Source: Echinicola salinicaeni
GTDB lineage: Bacteria > Bacteroidota > Bacteroidia > Cytophagales > Cyclobacteriaceae
Assembly (NCBI RefSeq): GCF_014280965.1
Contig: NZ_JACODZ010000001.1
Span: forward strand, 1 to 64,000
Direction of reading: 5' to 3'
Length of the DNA: 64,000 nucleotides
Shown here: piece after piece, positions 44,338 to 52,826 of the stretch
How positions within the stretch are numbered: the stretch's first letter is position 1
How the letters are laid out: the number at the start of each line of letters is the position of its first letter
Position numbers and translations under genes: made by a program
The notes under the pieces: generated by a model
Databases searched by the model: none
The model's input: only the letters and a program-made list of their open reading frames with translations
Told to the model about the DNA's origin: nothing

Positions 44338-45210
44338 CTACAGAAAAGCCATGCTGATGACCCCTGTGAGCATCAGTAATTTGGATAATCGACTTAACTG
44401 GGTGAAATGGCTTTTTCGGTCGGCATAGTAGATTTTGTACATAAAGAGGAAAAACAAAATTCCCAAGGCCCCAAAGTAGATGTATAATAGTGGGTTATTG
44501 ACTTTATAGGCAACAATCAATATAGCAAGAACAAATATTGCCGCAATAATGAATATGATGTTTTTGGTGGCCCTGAAGCCGAGTACTATCGGCAATGTTT
44601 TGCAGCCATGCTTTCTATCACCTTCTCTGTCTTCAATATCTTTTATGATCTCTCGGATAAGGTTGATAAAAAATGCAAAGATGGCATAGGTCAGAACAAG
44701 TAACTCAGCACGCTGATAGTAAAAACCAATGACCCAAATGGCCAAGCCGGTCAATGAGGCCACAGCCAGGTTCCCTATAAAAGGCATTCGTTTGAGTGAA
44801 TTGGAATAAAGCCATAGGATGAAGGCTGCTATAAAATGTATAAGACCAATTTTTAAACTGACGATGCTGGCAAGCCCTATTCCTATAAAATTTAAAACAG
44901 TATGGAGAAACATGACCATTCTTCTGCGCATACCCTTGCCTATGATGACTTCATCAGGTTTGTTGATATAGTCGATTTTTACATCATAATAATCATTGAT
45001 AAGGTAACCGGCTGCAGCGATGGTAATGGTGGAAAGTATGAGTAAATAGAGCTTGTAATCCCCTATCACTGATTGCCCATTCATTTGTTTTTCGACCAAA
45101 AAGTAGGCGGTCATGATTTGGGCAAATCCCATCATCATCAAATTATCTGATCTGATAATTTTGAAAAAGGCAGAAAAAGAAAATGCTTTTGGTGATGATG
45201 ACCTCTTCAT
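44338..45210 (-). CDS. UbiA-family prenyltransferase
   Basis: 290 residues with eight or nine membrane segments. The two Asp-rich motifs are NDYYDVKID (residues about 68-76) and DIEDREGDRKHG (about 192-203), which hold Mg-diphosphate. LPIVLGFRATKNII follows. In Bacteroidota such proteins are usually labelled geranylgeranylglycerol-phosphate geranylgeranyltransferase-like, but a role in quinone or heme synthesis is possible. It transfers a prenyl chain in the inner membrane. It lies downstream of the DUF2520 gene, 79 nt apart. Confidence 0.9.
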   Translation of the reverse strand: MKRSSSPKAFSFSAFFKIIRSDNLMMMGFAQIMTAYFLVEKQMNGQSVIGDYKLYLLILSTITIAAAGYLINDYYDVKIDYINKPDEVIIGKGMRRRMVMFLHTVLNFIGIGLASIVSLKIGLIHFIAAFILWLYSNSLKRMPFIGNLAVASLTGLAIWVIGFYYQRAELLVLTYAIFAFFINLIREIIKDIEDREGDRKHGCKTLPIVLGFRATKNIIFIIAAIFVLAILIVAYKVNNPLLYIYFGALGILFFLFMYKIYYADRKSHFTQLSRLSKLLMLTGVISMAFL

Positions 45211-45289
45211 GGTTCAAAAATAGACGAATCTTTGTTTATTGTGTTGTATTGCCTTGAAAATATTGGGGGTGCTCGGTTTTAATTCCTTT

Positions 45290-46069
45290 TTAATTGGCGT
45301 CAATAATATCTTGTGATACTCGCTTATATATTTCGGCCAATTGTTCATTATAATTTAAAAATTGATGGTGGAGGTCAAGTGTGTTCAAGTCTCCTCTTAC
45401 TGCTGGACCTGTTTGGGCAGATTTAGCCCCTATTTGTAATGTTTTACTGATTTGCTCGATGATCAATGGTTGGAGCATTTCAAAATCAAGTCCTTGTCGG
45501 TTCATAATTTCCTCAGAGATCCTGATCATATGGTTGGTGAAGTTGCTTGCAAAAACAGCTGCCACATGCAAGGCCCTTCGGTCTTTGGATTTTATTTGGT
45601 AAAAGCTTGAATTCAAGCTTTTGGCCAATCTTTTGAGCATTTGGAGTGTTTCTTGGTCATCGGACTCCAAAAGGAAGGGTACATCTTCAAAGTCCAGGGG
45701 ACGCGATTTGCTGAAACTCTGTAGTGGATAGAATATACCCGTATAGGATGCTGAGCTATAGCCCAGGATATTTAAATCCATACTGCCTGAAGTATGAATA
45801 AGGGTGCTGTTTTCTGGTAAAATAATAGCATCTGCTATTTGCTCTATAGCATAGTCGCTGATAGCCATTATGTAAATTTCTGCTTTGCTGTCAGAAAAGT
45901 CCAAATCCGTTTTGGCCTCAGCAGTATATAGGTTTTTGGTGATTTTCTCTGCACGGTGTAAGTCTCTACTATACACCTCAGTAATGGAATGGCCAGCATT
46001 TTCCAATGCTGGAGCCAAATGCCAGGCCACATTTCCTGTGCCTAAAATCGCAATAGAATATTTCTCCAT
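45290..46069 (-). CDS. Rossmann-fold / DUF2520 protein
   Basis: 259 residues from the ATG at 46069 (MEKYSIAILGTGNVAWHLAP); the longer frame to 46150 adds 27 residues before the nucleotide-binding motif and is rejected. GTGNVAWHLAPALENAGH is a dinucleotide-binding motif (GxGxxA). The C-terminal helical half (SFYQIKSKDRRALHVAAVFA, SNFTNHMIRISEE) is DUF2520, related to 6-phosphogluconate dehydrogenase-like reductases such as ketopantoate or pyrroline-carboxylate reductases. It should reduce a small substrate with NAD(P)H; substrate unknown. Confidence 0.9.
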   Translation of the reverse strand: MEKYSIAILGTGNVAWHLAPALENAGHSITEVYSRDLHRAEKITKNLYTAEAKTDLDFSDSKAEIYIMAISDYAIEQIADAIILPENSTLIHTSGSMDLNILGYSSASYTGIFYPLQSFSKSRPLDFEDVPFLLESDDQETLQMLKRLAKSLNSSFYQIKSKDRRALHVAAVFASNFTNHMIRISEEIMNRQGLDFEMLQPLIIEQISKTLQIGAKSAQTGPAVRGDLNTLDLHHQFLNYNEQLAEIYKRVSQDIIDAN

Positions 46070-46204
46070 GGGAGTTGATAGACGATTATTAAATGATTTG
46101 GTTACCCAAGATACGGCTTTCGTTGATTGAACAAAACGTTTTAGCCTCATTCAGGCCAATTCCATGGTTCCCAGTTTAATCGGGATCCTTATGTAATAAA
46201 TACG

Positions 46205-46239
46205 GTATAAAAAAAGTCTGCATTTAAATGCAGACTTTT
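46205..46239 (-). terminator. Terminator of the ccm genes
   Basis: A perfect palindrome from 46212 to 46239 (12-bp arms with core GTCTGCAT...ATGCAGAC) with a T-run on the minus strand past 46211, 20 nt after the ccmF stop. The T-run on the other side could stop plus-strand transcription too. Confidence 0.85.
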
Positions 46240-46259
46240 AAGTTTATCAATTGAAAGGC

Positions 46260-48788
46260 TTATTCAAGTCCTTTATCTCTCATTTTTACAAATTCATCAT
46301 ACCTTCTATAAATGGCGACACCAAAGCCAATTAACATGATGATGGTACCGATCCATAGTACATTGATATGAGGTTTAACCAATGCCTTCATCACTACATA
46401 ATCCTTTTGGTAGGTATTGACCTTAAAGGAGAATTTATTGGTTTCAGGGGAAATATTGTCCACCTGTACTTTTAAGCCCAGATCGTTATTGATACTCGGT
46501 ATTTTGCCCACTGAATTTCCACGGATTAGGAATATAGGATCCAATGGGATGTTCCTGTCATGGTCATGTACGGTAAGCTTAGCTTTTACTGCCACATCAC
46601 CTTCTTGAAGCTCTACACCTTCTACTTCATTCAATACTTCACCACCTTCGAAAGTGGTTACATAATCTCCTAAATGGAATTGTTCTCCAGGAGAGGCCTC
46701 AAATGTCTCTCCATCACTCCATTCTGGATCATCATAACTATTGATGGCAGAAACGTGCGTGTAAAGATCCTTTTGAAGGAAATGCTTAGAATCTGGAGAG
46801 GAAATCAAACCCATGGTTGGGTTTGGCTGGGACATAGGAAATAAAGTGAACTGCAGTTCCTGATCTTGGTAATATTCAATTTCAAAATAGCTGTTTTCCT
46901 CCAGTACTATATTGACCTTGTCGCCTTTATTATAGTAGGTTTTTCCGTCTTTGGTAATATCCTCCAATGCAATTGCTTCATTGACATTACCAGTGGACTC
47001 CAGTTTATTGACACTTACATAGCCTGGTACACCTTCTAGTTTTTTGTTTCGGCCCCTATAGACCACTTCATAGTCCTTCATTTGAAGTGGCTTGTTGATC
47101 CAAAGCAGTACGTTTTCCTTATTCAGTTCGTCTTCCCAGTCTTTTTTATAGGTCAATCCGGACATATTGATGGAGATCACATCAGAATATCCAGAAGAGA
47201 ACATTACTCCGATCAAGATTAAGCCCAAACCAATATGGGCCAAAGAGCCCCCGGCCAATTTGAAGGTGGACTTTTTGAGCAGTTTAGCCAAGATGGTGGA
47301 ATTGGCAACTATGGTGAAAGTACCTGCCAAAACAATGACCATATAGGAGATATTGAATACTTTGGCTACTGTAATGATCACAGCTGCTATAAGCAGGGAA
47401 ATGATATAGGGTGTTGCCAGTGCATTCTTAAGTTCCTTTTTGTCCATTTTCTTCCACCAGAAAAACTGACCCACGGCTGTTAGCAAGGCCAAGACGACAC
47501 CAAACCACAATTGGAACTTGGTATAGAAGGTTACTGGGTCAGCAGGAGGAGCCATATTGGAAAGGCCTCCAAATGCTTCTACTATTGCATTAAATACAGG
47601 TATGGAAGTAGGCAAAATGATTTGGAAAGCCATTAAGCCAAGCGTAGTAGCTCCAATGAATATCCAAAATTCTCTAGAATAAACAGAGGCTTCTTTTTCA
47701 GATGTAGGAATTTTATTCCATGACCTTGCAGAGAAATAAATGGCCACAAACATGAAAAAGAAAAGGTAAATCAGTAGCTGTCCGGATAGTCCCAGATCGG
47801 TAAAGGAGTGCACAGAAGTGTCTCCCAATACACCTGATCTCACTAAGAAAGTAGCGTATAATACCAAGATGAACTGTAGAGTAACGAGGACTATAGAGGT
47901 TTTTAAGGCTGTGCTACTTTTCTTAAAGGTGATCATGGTGTGGATAGAGGCCACGATGATCAACCAAGGAACAAAAGAGGCATTTTCAACTGGATCCCAG
48001 TTCCAGTAGCCACCAAAGTTTAGCGTTACGTAAGCCCAGTAGGCGCCCATGATAATTCCCATACCCAGAATCAGCGCTGAGAATATGGTCCAAGGTAAGG
48101 CAGGTCTGATCCACTCTTTAAACCTTCCAGTCCAAAGGCCAGCCATCAAATAGGCAAAAGGAACTAATGTAGAGGCATAACCCAAAAATAGTGTTGGAGG
48201 GTGGATGACCATCCAAATGTTTTGTAATAAAGGATTCAGTCCTGTACCATCTTCCGGGACAAAATCGGGATTAATTTCAAATATTGGAGCGTTAGCTACT
48301 TCTCTGAGCAGAATAAATGGAGAACTGCCTATTTTTAAATCTCCGATCACTACACCTAAAATCATGGATACAAGGAATGCTTGTACCAAGGAGAAAACTA
48401 CCATCACTGGGCCTTCCCAGGACTTGTTGGTATGGATTAAGACGAGGCCAAGGATTACATCCCAGAATATCCAAAGGATAAAAGAGCCCTCTTGGCCTTC
48501 CCAGAAACTGGAAATCATATAGTGAACGGGCAAGGACTTGGACGCATGCGAGTAGGCGTAAAAGTACTCAAACCTAAAAGTGTAAATAATATAGAAAAGT
48601 ACAGCTGCAATGGAAACAGCGGAAACCGCATGGATATAAAAGAAAACCCTGCTGAATTTTCTCCAAGTGGCTTTTTCAATTTCGGAAACTACGGTATATT
48701 GATAATAGGAGTAGGCCGTGACAAGGGAGCTAACAAAAGCCAAAATCACCATGAAATGGCCGAGGTTACCTATAAAGGTATTGATCAT
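46260..48788 (-). CDS. ccmF: Cytochrome c heme lyase CcmF
   Basis: 842 residues with about 14-15 membrane segments. The tryptophan-rich heme motif NFGGYWNWDPVENASFVPWL is clear, with HPPTLFLGYASTLVPFAYLM before it; these hold heme for transfer to apocytochrome c. The C-terminal periplasmic domain (about 545-800) is the longer Bacteroidota form, ending in a last membrane helix (VLWIGTIIMLIGFGVAIYRR). It works with CcmE and CcmC to attach heme to CxxCH. No CcmH or CcmI follows here, so these may be encoded elsewhere. Confidence 0.95.
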   Translation of the reverse strand: MINTFIGNLGHFMVILAFVSSLVTAYSYYQYTVVSEIEKATWRKFSRVFFYIHAVSAVSIAAVLFYIIYTFRFEYFYAYSHASKSLPVHYMISSFWEGQEGSFILWIFWDVILGLVLIHTNKSWEGPVMVVFSLVQAFLVSMILGVVIGDLKIGSSPFILLREVANAPIFEINPDFVPEDGTGLNPLLQNIWMVIHPPTLFLGYASTLVPFAYLMAGLWTGRFKEWIRPALPWTIFSALILGMGIIMGAYWAYVTLNFGGYWNWDPVENASFVPWLIIVASIHTMITFKKSSTALKTSIVLVTLQFILVLYATFLVRSGVLGDTSVHSFTDLGLSGQLLIYLFFFMFVAIYFSARSWNKIPTSEKEASVYSREFWIFIGATTLGLMAFQIILPTSIPVFNAIVEAFGGLSNMAPPADPVTFYTKFQLWFGVVLALLTAVGQFFWWKKMDKKELKNALATPYIISLLIAAVIITVAKVFNISYMVIVLAGTFTIVANSTILAKLLKKSTFKLAGGSLAHIGLGLILIGVMFSSGYSDVISINMSGLTYKKDWEDELNKENVLLWINKPLQMKDYEVVYRGRNKKLEGVPGYVSVNKLESTGNVNEAIALEDITKDGKTYYNKGDKVNIVLEENSYFEIEYYQDQELQFTLFPMSQPNPTMGLISSPDSKHFLQKDLYTHVSAINSYDDPEWSDGETFEASPGEQFHLGDYVTTFEGGEVLNEVEGVELQEGDVAVKAKLTVHDHDRNIPLDPIFLIRGNSVGKIPSINNDLGLKVQVDNISPETNKFSFKVNTYQKDYVVMKALVKPHINVLWIGTIIMLIGFGVAIYRRYDEFVKMRDKGLE

Positions 48789-48828
48789 AATTTTAGGAAA
48801 ATCTGAGGTGCAAAATTTTGAAGAAGCA

Positions 48829-49245
48829 TTACATAGAAGCAGTTTTGAGCTCCGTTTCCTGATATTTGGAAGGACACTTCATCAGTATTTTGTCTGCAAC
48901 AAACATTTTGTCGGTTTTATAGGAACCTATTACCACGACTTGTTCAGAACGTACGAAGTCGGATGGTACGGGCTCATTATAATAGACTTGTTGGACGGTG
49001 CCGTCATTGTCTATCATAGAAAAGGTAAAAGAAGTTTTGTCTTCACTTACTTCCAAACCTGTTACAGTTCCCATACTGTCTTTGGTGAGTTGTCCCACAA
49101 CATGTATTGGGTCGTCATCGCCATTATTGGCCATTTCTTTGGCTGTGGAAAAGCTTTCGTATGAACTGGCATCTCCGATGGAGGAGACAATGATCATGAT
49201 TGCTACTGCAATAATACCCAGTCCTAGTATATGTCCCTTTTTCAT
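48829..49245 (-). CDS. ccmE: Heme chaperone CcmE, Cys-type (CxxxY)
   Basis: 138 residues: N-terminal membrane helix (GLGIIAVAIMIIVSS), then an OB-fold domain (HVVGQLTKDSMG, FSMIDNDGTVQQVYYNEPVPSDF, VVVIGSYKTDKMFVADKILMKC). In E. coli the heme binds covalently to His in a HxxxY motif; here the matching place is C124-P-S-K-Y128, i.e. CxxxY. Cys-type CcmE is known from archaea and some sulfate reducers and Bacteroidota. It carries heme from CcmC to CcmF in the periplasm. Confidence 0.93.
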   Translation of the reverse strand: MKKGHILGLGIIAVAIMIIVSSIGDASSYESFSTAKEMANNGDDDPIHVVGQLTKDSMGTVTGLEVSEDKTSFTFSMIDNDGTVQQVYYNEPVPSDFVRSEQVVVIGSYKTDKMFVADKILMKCPSKYQETELKTASM

Positions 49246-49294
49246 GGTTATATTTTGTTAACTAAAAACCTTACGCAAATAGGCTAATAGAGGT

Positions 49295-49537
49295 TTAGCT
49301 ATTGAATTCCTTTTCTAGACGTGATAGTTTTTTGTCGGTTCCTATTAAGTAAACCAAAATACCACCCATAACAATTCCAATTATACCGACCAAAACGTAA
49401 ATTTTTCCATTTTCACGCATTTGGTCCGCCATGTCCACGCTGTAATTTTGGTAATCTTCAGTTTTGATTTCTGTTTTTTCCTGTCCCATCACCTGAAGGC
49501 TGATGAAAAGTAGGAAAACCACTAACCACTTTTGCAT
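49295..49537 (-). CDS. ccmD: CcmD-like small membrane protein
   Basis: 80 residues: signal-like N-terminal helix (WLVVFLLFISLQVMGQ), short periplasmic part, one membrane helix (KIYVLVGIIGIVMGGILVYLI) and a cytoplasmic basic tail (GTDKKLSRLEKEF). Sequence similarity to proteobacterial CcmD is slight; assignment rests on size, topology and position between ccmC and ccmE. It abuts ccmC directly. CcmD helps release holo-CcmE from CcmC. Confidence 0.8.
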   Translation of the reverse strand: MQKWLVVFLLFISLQVMGQEKTEIKTEDYQNYSVDMADQMRENGKIYVLVGIIGIVMGGILVYLIGTDKKLSRLEKEFNS

Positions 49538-50215
49538 TTATTGTTGATTAATAATTTTATCTTCTAATTTTCTTTCTAGTCTTTTTGCTCTTATTCTAAG
49601 GTTGGAAAGCCAAACCCCCAGTAATGTCCAGGCAATTACTGCAGGGTAAAAAACCATGCGCAGTTTGCTGTCCATATCATAGGCGTTGAAGCCAGGGTTT
49701 CCCCCATTTCCCGGGTGAAGGCTGTCAGTGAGGCGCGGCAAAATAAAAATAAGCGGGATGAAGGCCGCAAAAGCAAAAATATTATAGACGGCGCCGATTC
49801 GGGCCCTTTGATGAACATCAGTAAGGGAATTCCTTAAGATCAGGTAGGCAAAATACATCAGTAGCCCAATGGCAGCTGCATTCTGCTTGGGGTCTCCACT
49901 CCAATAATCTCCCCACGTGAACTTGGCCCAAAGCATTCCGGTTACTATGCCCAGTACGCCAAATAATATGGCGGCATTGGTGAACTCCAGGGCTACATCG
50001 TCATCCTTTAGGTTTCCTGACCTCAGGTATTTGACACTATAGGCCACGGCCACCATCAGCATGAGGATCATACCAAACCACATGGTCACGTGAAAATAAA
50101 GTGCGCGGATTGTTTCGTTGAGAATGGGTAATCTAGGTACTTCAAATAGAAGACCGGCGACAATTGTGTATGCTAATAGTATGATCGCCAATACTTTCCA
50201 CCAGTGTGCTCGCAT
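49538..50215 (-). CDS. ccmC: Heme exporter/handling protein CcmC
   Basis: 225 residues from the ATG at 50215 (MRAHWWKVLAIILLAYTIVA). The open frame extends to a TTG at 50242, but that overlaps a -7 promoter element, so the inner ATG is preferred. Six membrane segments; the heme-handling WWD region is AKFTWGDYWSGDPKQNAA and the His ligands lie in YFHVTMWFGMI and the C-terminal half. It loads heme on CcmE in the inner membrane. Confidence 0.93.
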   Translation of the reverse strand: MRAHWWKVLAIILLAYTIVAGLLFEVPRLPILNETIRALYFHVTMWFGMILMLMVAVAYSVKYLRSGNLKDDDVALEFTNAAILFGVLGIVTGMLWAKFTWGDYWSGDPKQNAAAIGLLMYFAYLILRNSLTDVHQRARIGAVYNIFAFAAFIPLIFILPRLTDSLHPGNGGNPGFNAYDMDSKLRMVFYPAVIAWTLLGVWLSNLRIRAKRLERKLEDKIINQQ

Positions 50216-50239
50216 TTTGATAAATTTGCTATACGAATG

Positions 50240-50247
50240 CAAAAGTA
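50240..50247 (-). promoter_or_regulatory. Putative -7 element of ccmC
   Basis: Minus strand TACTTTTG matches TAnnTTTG. Transcription from it would start near 50233, between the TTG at 50242 and the ATG at 50215, which decides the start in favour of 50215. Confidence 0.4.
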
Positions 50248-50322
50248 AGGTATAAGTTCCTCATTTTCGACCTTTTCCTAAAAAAGTTACATGGACGGGA
50301 GCTTGTTTGCTTTTAAATGGGC

Positions 50323-50988
50323 TTAGCTTCTCCAAAGGTAGGGGAAGAGTATATAGGCCGTTGCTCCTATTATAGCATTAATGGCCAAAAGGGTGAAAAG
50401 CTTGTCAAGGCTAATACCTCTATCAAGACCGTCTATTGCATTTTTCGAGATTCTAATGGCCATCAAAAGTATCGGGATGATAATAGGGAAGCTGAGTATA
50501 GCCATTAAGGTAGCATTATTGCTGGCTTTGGAAGCAATGCCTGAAACCATGGTAAGACAAGCAGAAAAACCAATGGCTCCTAATAGAAGATTCAAGATGA
50601 ACATGGGCTGATCCTGGACCGGATTGCCCAAAATAATACTGAAGACAGTATAGCCTAGTAGAGCGAGTACTAGAGTTAGCAGTGTATTATAGATAATCTT
50701 GGAAAGTATAATCGATTCGGGGGAAGCAATCATATAATAATAAAGCTGTCTGCCTTGGTGTTCTTGAACAAAGCTTTTAGCGACTGCATTGACCGATGAA
50801 AATAAAATGATGATCCAGTAAAGAGCATTCCAAGTGGGAATGGATAAATTGCCTTGCTTGGCGCCAACACTCAGATAAGTGATGAATACGGCGCTGACCA
50901 CATATAATAGGATGCCATTTAGAGCGTATTTTTGTCTCCACTCTAGGGTGATTTCCTTTTTGATCAATACAATTATTTCATTCCACAT
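50323..50988 (-). CDS. ccmB: Heme exporter protein CcmB
   Basis: 221 residues with six membrane segments, as usual for CcmB (ABC-2 type permease). N-terminal IVLIKKEITLEWRQKYALNG and FVQEHQGRQLYYYMIASPES are family marks. It should pair with the ATPase CcmA, which is not in this window. Together they support release of holo-CcmE. It begins 131 nt after serS with a -7 element between them. Confidence 0.93.
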   Translation of the reverse strand: MWNEIIVLIKKEITLEWRQKYALNGILLYVVSAVFITYLSVGAKQGNLSIPTWNALYWIIILFSSVNAVAKSFVQEHQGRQLYYYMIASPESIILSKIIYNTLLTLVLALLGYTVFSIILGNPVQDQPMFILNLLLGAIGFSACLTMVSGIASKASNNATLMAILSFPIIIPILLMAIRISKNAIDGLDRGISLDKLFTLLAINAIIGATAYILFPYLWRS

Positions 50989-50995
50989 AGTGGCA

Positions 50996-51003
50996 CAAAT
51001 ATA
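50996..51003 (-). promoter_or_regulatory. Putative -7 element of ccmB
   Basis: Minus strand TATATTTG, full TAnnTTTG match, 7 nt before the ccmB start; the mRNA would be nearly leaderless. It supports separate transcription of ccm from serS. Confidence 0.4.
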
Positions 51004-51064
51004 GAAAAGAATGGATTAGCTCTGTAAGGAAACAGAATAAGTTGTTTCAGTAGTAATAGAAGTA

Positions 51065-51098
51065 AAGTGCCTTTTCAGAAGGTACTGAAAAGGCACTT
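51065..51098 (-). terminator. Hairpin after serS
   Basis: AAGTGCCTTTTCAG (51065-51078) pairs exactly with CTGAAAAGGCACTT (51085-51098), 6-nt loop. The following minus-strand tract is only moderately T-rich, but the 14-bp stem is strong and lies 22 nt after the serS stop. Confidence 0.7.
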
Positions 51099-51119
51099 GA
51101 AATATCATGCAGAAATGGA

Positions 51120-52394
51120 TTAGTCAATCCATTCAAATCCAAGGTAAGGAACCAATACTTCTGGCATTTTGATGCCTTTTTCAGTTTGGTTATTTTCAAG
51201 TATGGATGCTACAATTCTAGGCAATGCTAAAGCACTTCCATTTAAGGTGTGTGCCAATACCGTTTTTTTGTTTTCATCCTTGAACCGAAGTTTAAGTCTA
51301 TTGGCTTGGTAGGTTTCAAAGTTACTTACAGAACTTACCTCAAGCCACATCCCTTGGGCAGCAGAGTATACTTCCATGTCATAAGTCAGGGCAGAAGTGA
51401 AGCCTGTGTCTCCGCCACAGAGTCTCAAGACCCTGTATTGTAAGCCTAATTTTTTTAACAGGCCTTGAACATATTGACTCATGTCTTCCAAGGCTTCATA
51501 AGATTTATCTGGATGACTGATTTGTACAATCTCTACTTTGTCAAATTGGTGAAGCCTGTTCAAGCCCCTTACATGGGCTCCCCAGCTTCCTGCCTCTCTT
51601 CTAAAGCATGGTGTGAAGGCGGTATTTTTTATGGGTAGATCTGCTTCCTTGATCATGACATCCCTGTACATATTGGTTACTGGTACTTCAGCAGTTGGGA
51701 TGAGGAAGAGGTTGTCTGCCGTGGCATGGTACATTTGCCCTTCTTTGTCAGGTAATTGACCAGTGCCATAGCCACTGTCCTCATTGATTAGTATGGGCGG
51801 CTGAACTTCATTATATCCCTGTTTGATGGCTTCATCCAAGAAGAAGTTGACCAAAGCCCTTTGGAGTCTGGCCCCTTTTCCTTTGTAAACAGGGAATCCG
51901 GCACCAGTGATTTTATTGCCAAGTTCAAAATCTATGATATCATATTTTTTGATCAATTCCCAGTGGGCTTGATTGCCTTCATATAGGTTTGGGGTGTCAC
52001 CATGTTCCAATACCACTTCATTGTCTTCTTCTGATTTTCCTGCAGGTACAGAGCTGTGAGGGATATTGGGGATATTATATAAAAGCGTACGTAGAGACTC
52101 TTCGGTTTCATTATAGCTTTCTTCTAAGGATTTTATTTGCCCTTTGATTTCAGCTGTTCTGGCCTTTACTTCATTGGCTTCTTCTTTTTTACCTTCTTTC
52201 ATAAGCATTCCTATTTTTTTTGAAATGCTGTTGGATTCGGCCTGAAGCTGGTCTCTTTCCAGTTGAGTTTCTTTTCTTTTTTTATCTAAATCCAGGACAT
52301 CTTGCAGTTTTTGAGCTGCATCAGGAAAAAAACGTTTGTTGAGTCCTTCTACTGCCTGGTCAAAATTGTCACGAATAAAATTTACTTGTAGCAT
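51120..52394 (-). CDS. serS: Serine--tRNA ligase
   Basis: 424 residues. N-terminal long coiled-coil arm (about 25-105, RDQLQAESNSISKKIGMLMK...) that grips the tRNA-Ser variable arm, then the class II core: TAEVPVTNMYRD, motif 2 FRREAGSWGAHVRGLNRLHQ, and motif 3 HTLNGSALALPRIVASILEN. It charges tRNA-Ser (and tRNA-Sec if present) in the cytoplasm. Single gene with upstream -7 element at 52423-52430 and a hairpin after it. Confidence 0.98.
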   Translation of the reverse strand: MLQVNFIRDNFDQAVEGLNKRFFPDAAQKLQDVLDLDKKRKETQLERDQLQAESNSISKKIGMLMKEGKKEEANEVKARTAEIKGQIKSLEESYNETEESLRTLLYNIPNIPHSSVPAGKSEEDNEVVLEHGDTPNLYEGNQAHWELIKKYDIIDFELGNKITGAGFPVYKGKGARLQRALVNFFLDEAIKQGYNEVQPPILINEDSGYGTGQLPDKEGQMYHATADNLFLIPTAEVPVTNMYRDVMIKEADLPIKNTAFTPCFRREAGSWGAHVRGLNRLHQFDKVEIVQISHPDKSYEALEDMSQYVQGLLKKLGLQYRVLRLCGGDTGFTSALTYDMEVYSAAQGMWLEVSSVSNFETYQANRLKLRFKDENKKTVLAHTLNGSALALPRIVASILENNQTEKGIKMPEVLVPYLGFEWID

Positions 52395-52826
52395 GTGTGT
52401 CGCTTAGCTTTATTTAGAAAGGCAAAGATAATGATTTCATATGGAGCAAAAGGCTCTAGCATAGACAAAAAAAAGCCTGTCCTATATTTTCTTGATAGTT
52501 TTTTGTACCAAAAGGCAAATAAATTCCGTTCAATCTAAAAGAAATGGCTGAAATAATCCTTCAAAAGTTGTTGGGAATAAAATAATTAGGCCAGATAAAT
52601 CGTGTAAAACAGCCTTGTAAGCAAGAAATAATCGCATTCGGAAATATACTAGAAGAAAAAGTTTGCGTATTAAAGTTGCTTACTGTAATATTGTGTTATC
52701 AAAAAGTTCAATGATCCACGCCCTGTGGATCCATCTAATTCACAGATATCTTTTTATACCAATCAATTTAAATAGTCAAAGTACTAATTTCAATTAATCA
52801 CATCAAGTACATCTTATACGTTTTTT
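52395..52826. other. 432-bp gap between divergent serS and rho
   Basis: No supported gene. It holds the serS -7 element (52423-52430) and a hairpin GATCCAC / GTGGATC with a 5-nt loop at 52713-52731, about 95 nt before the rho start. Long leaders are common for rho, which controls its own transcript; a regulatory leader is possible. Confidence 0.45.
52423..52430 (-). promoter_or_regulatory. Putative -7 element of serS
   Basis: Minus strand TATCTTTG, 28 nt before the serS start. A TTTTG at 52451-52447 lies 16 nt upstream, a little closer than the usual 19-20. Confidence 0.45.
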
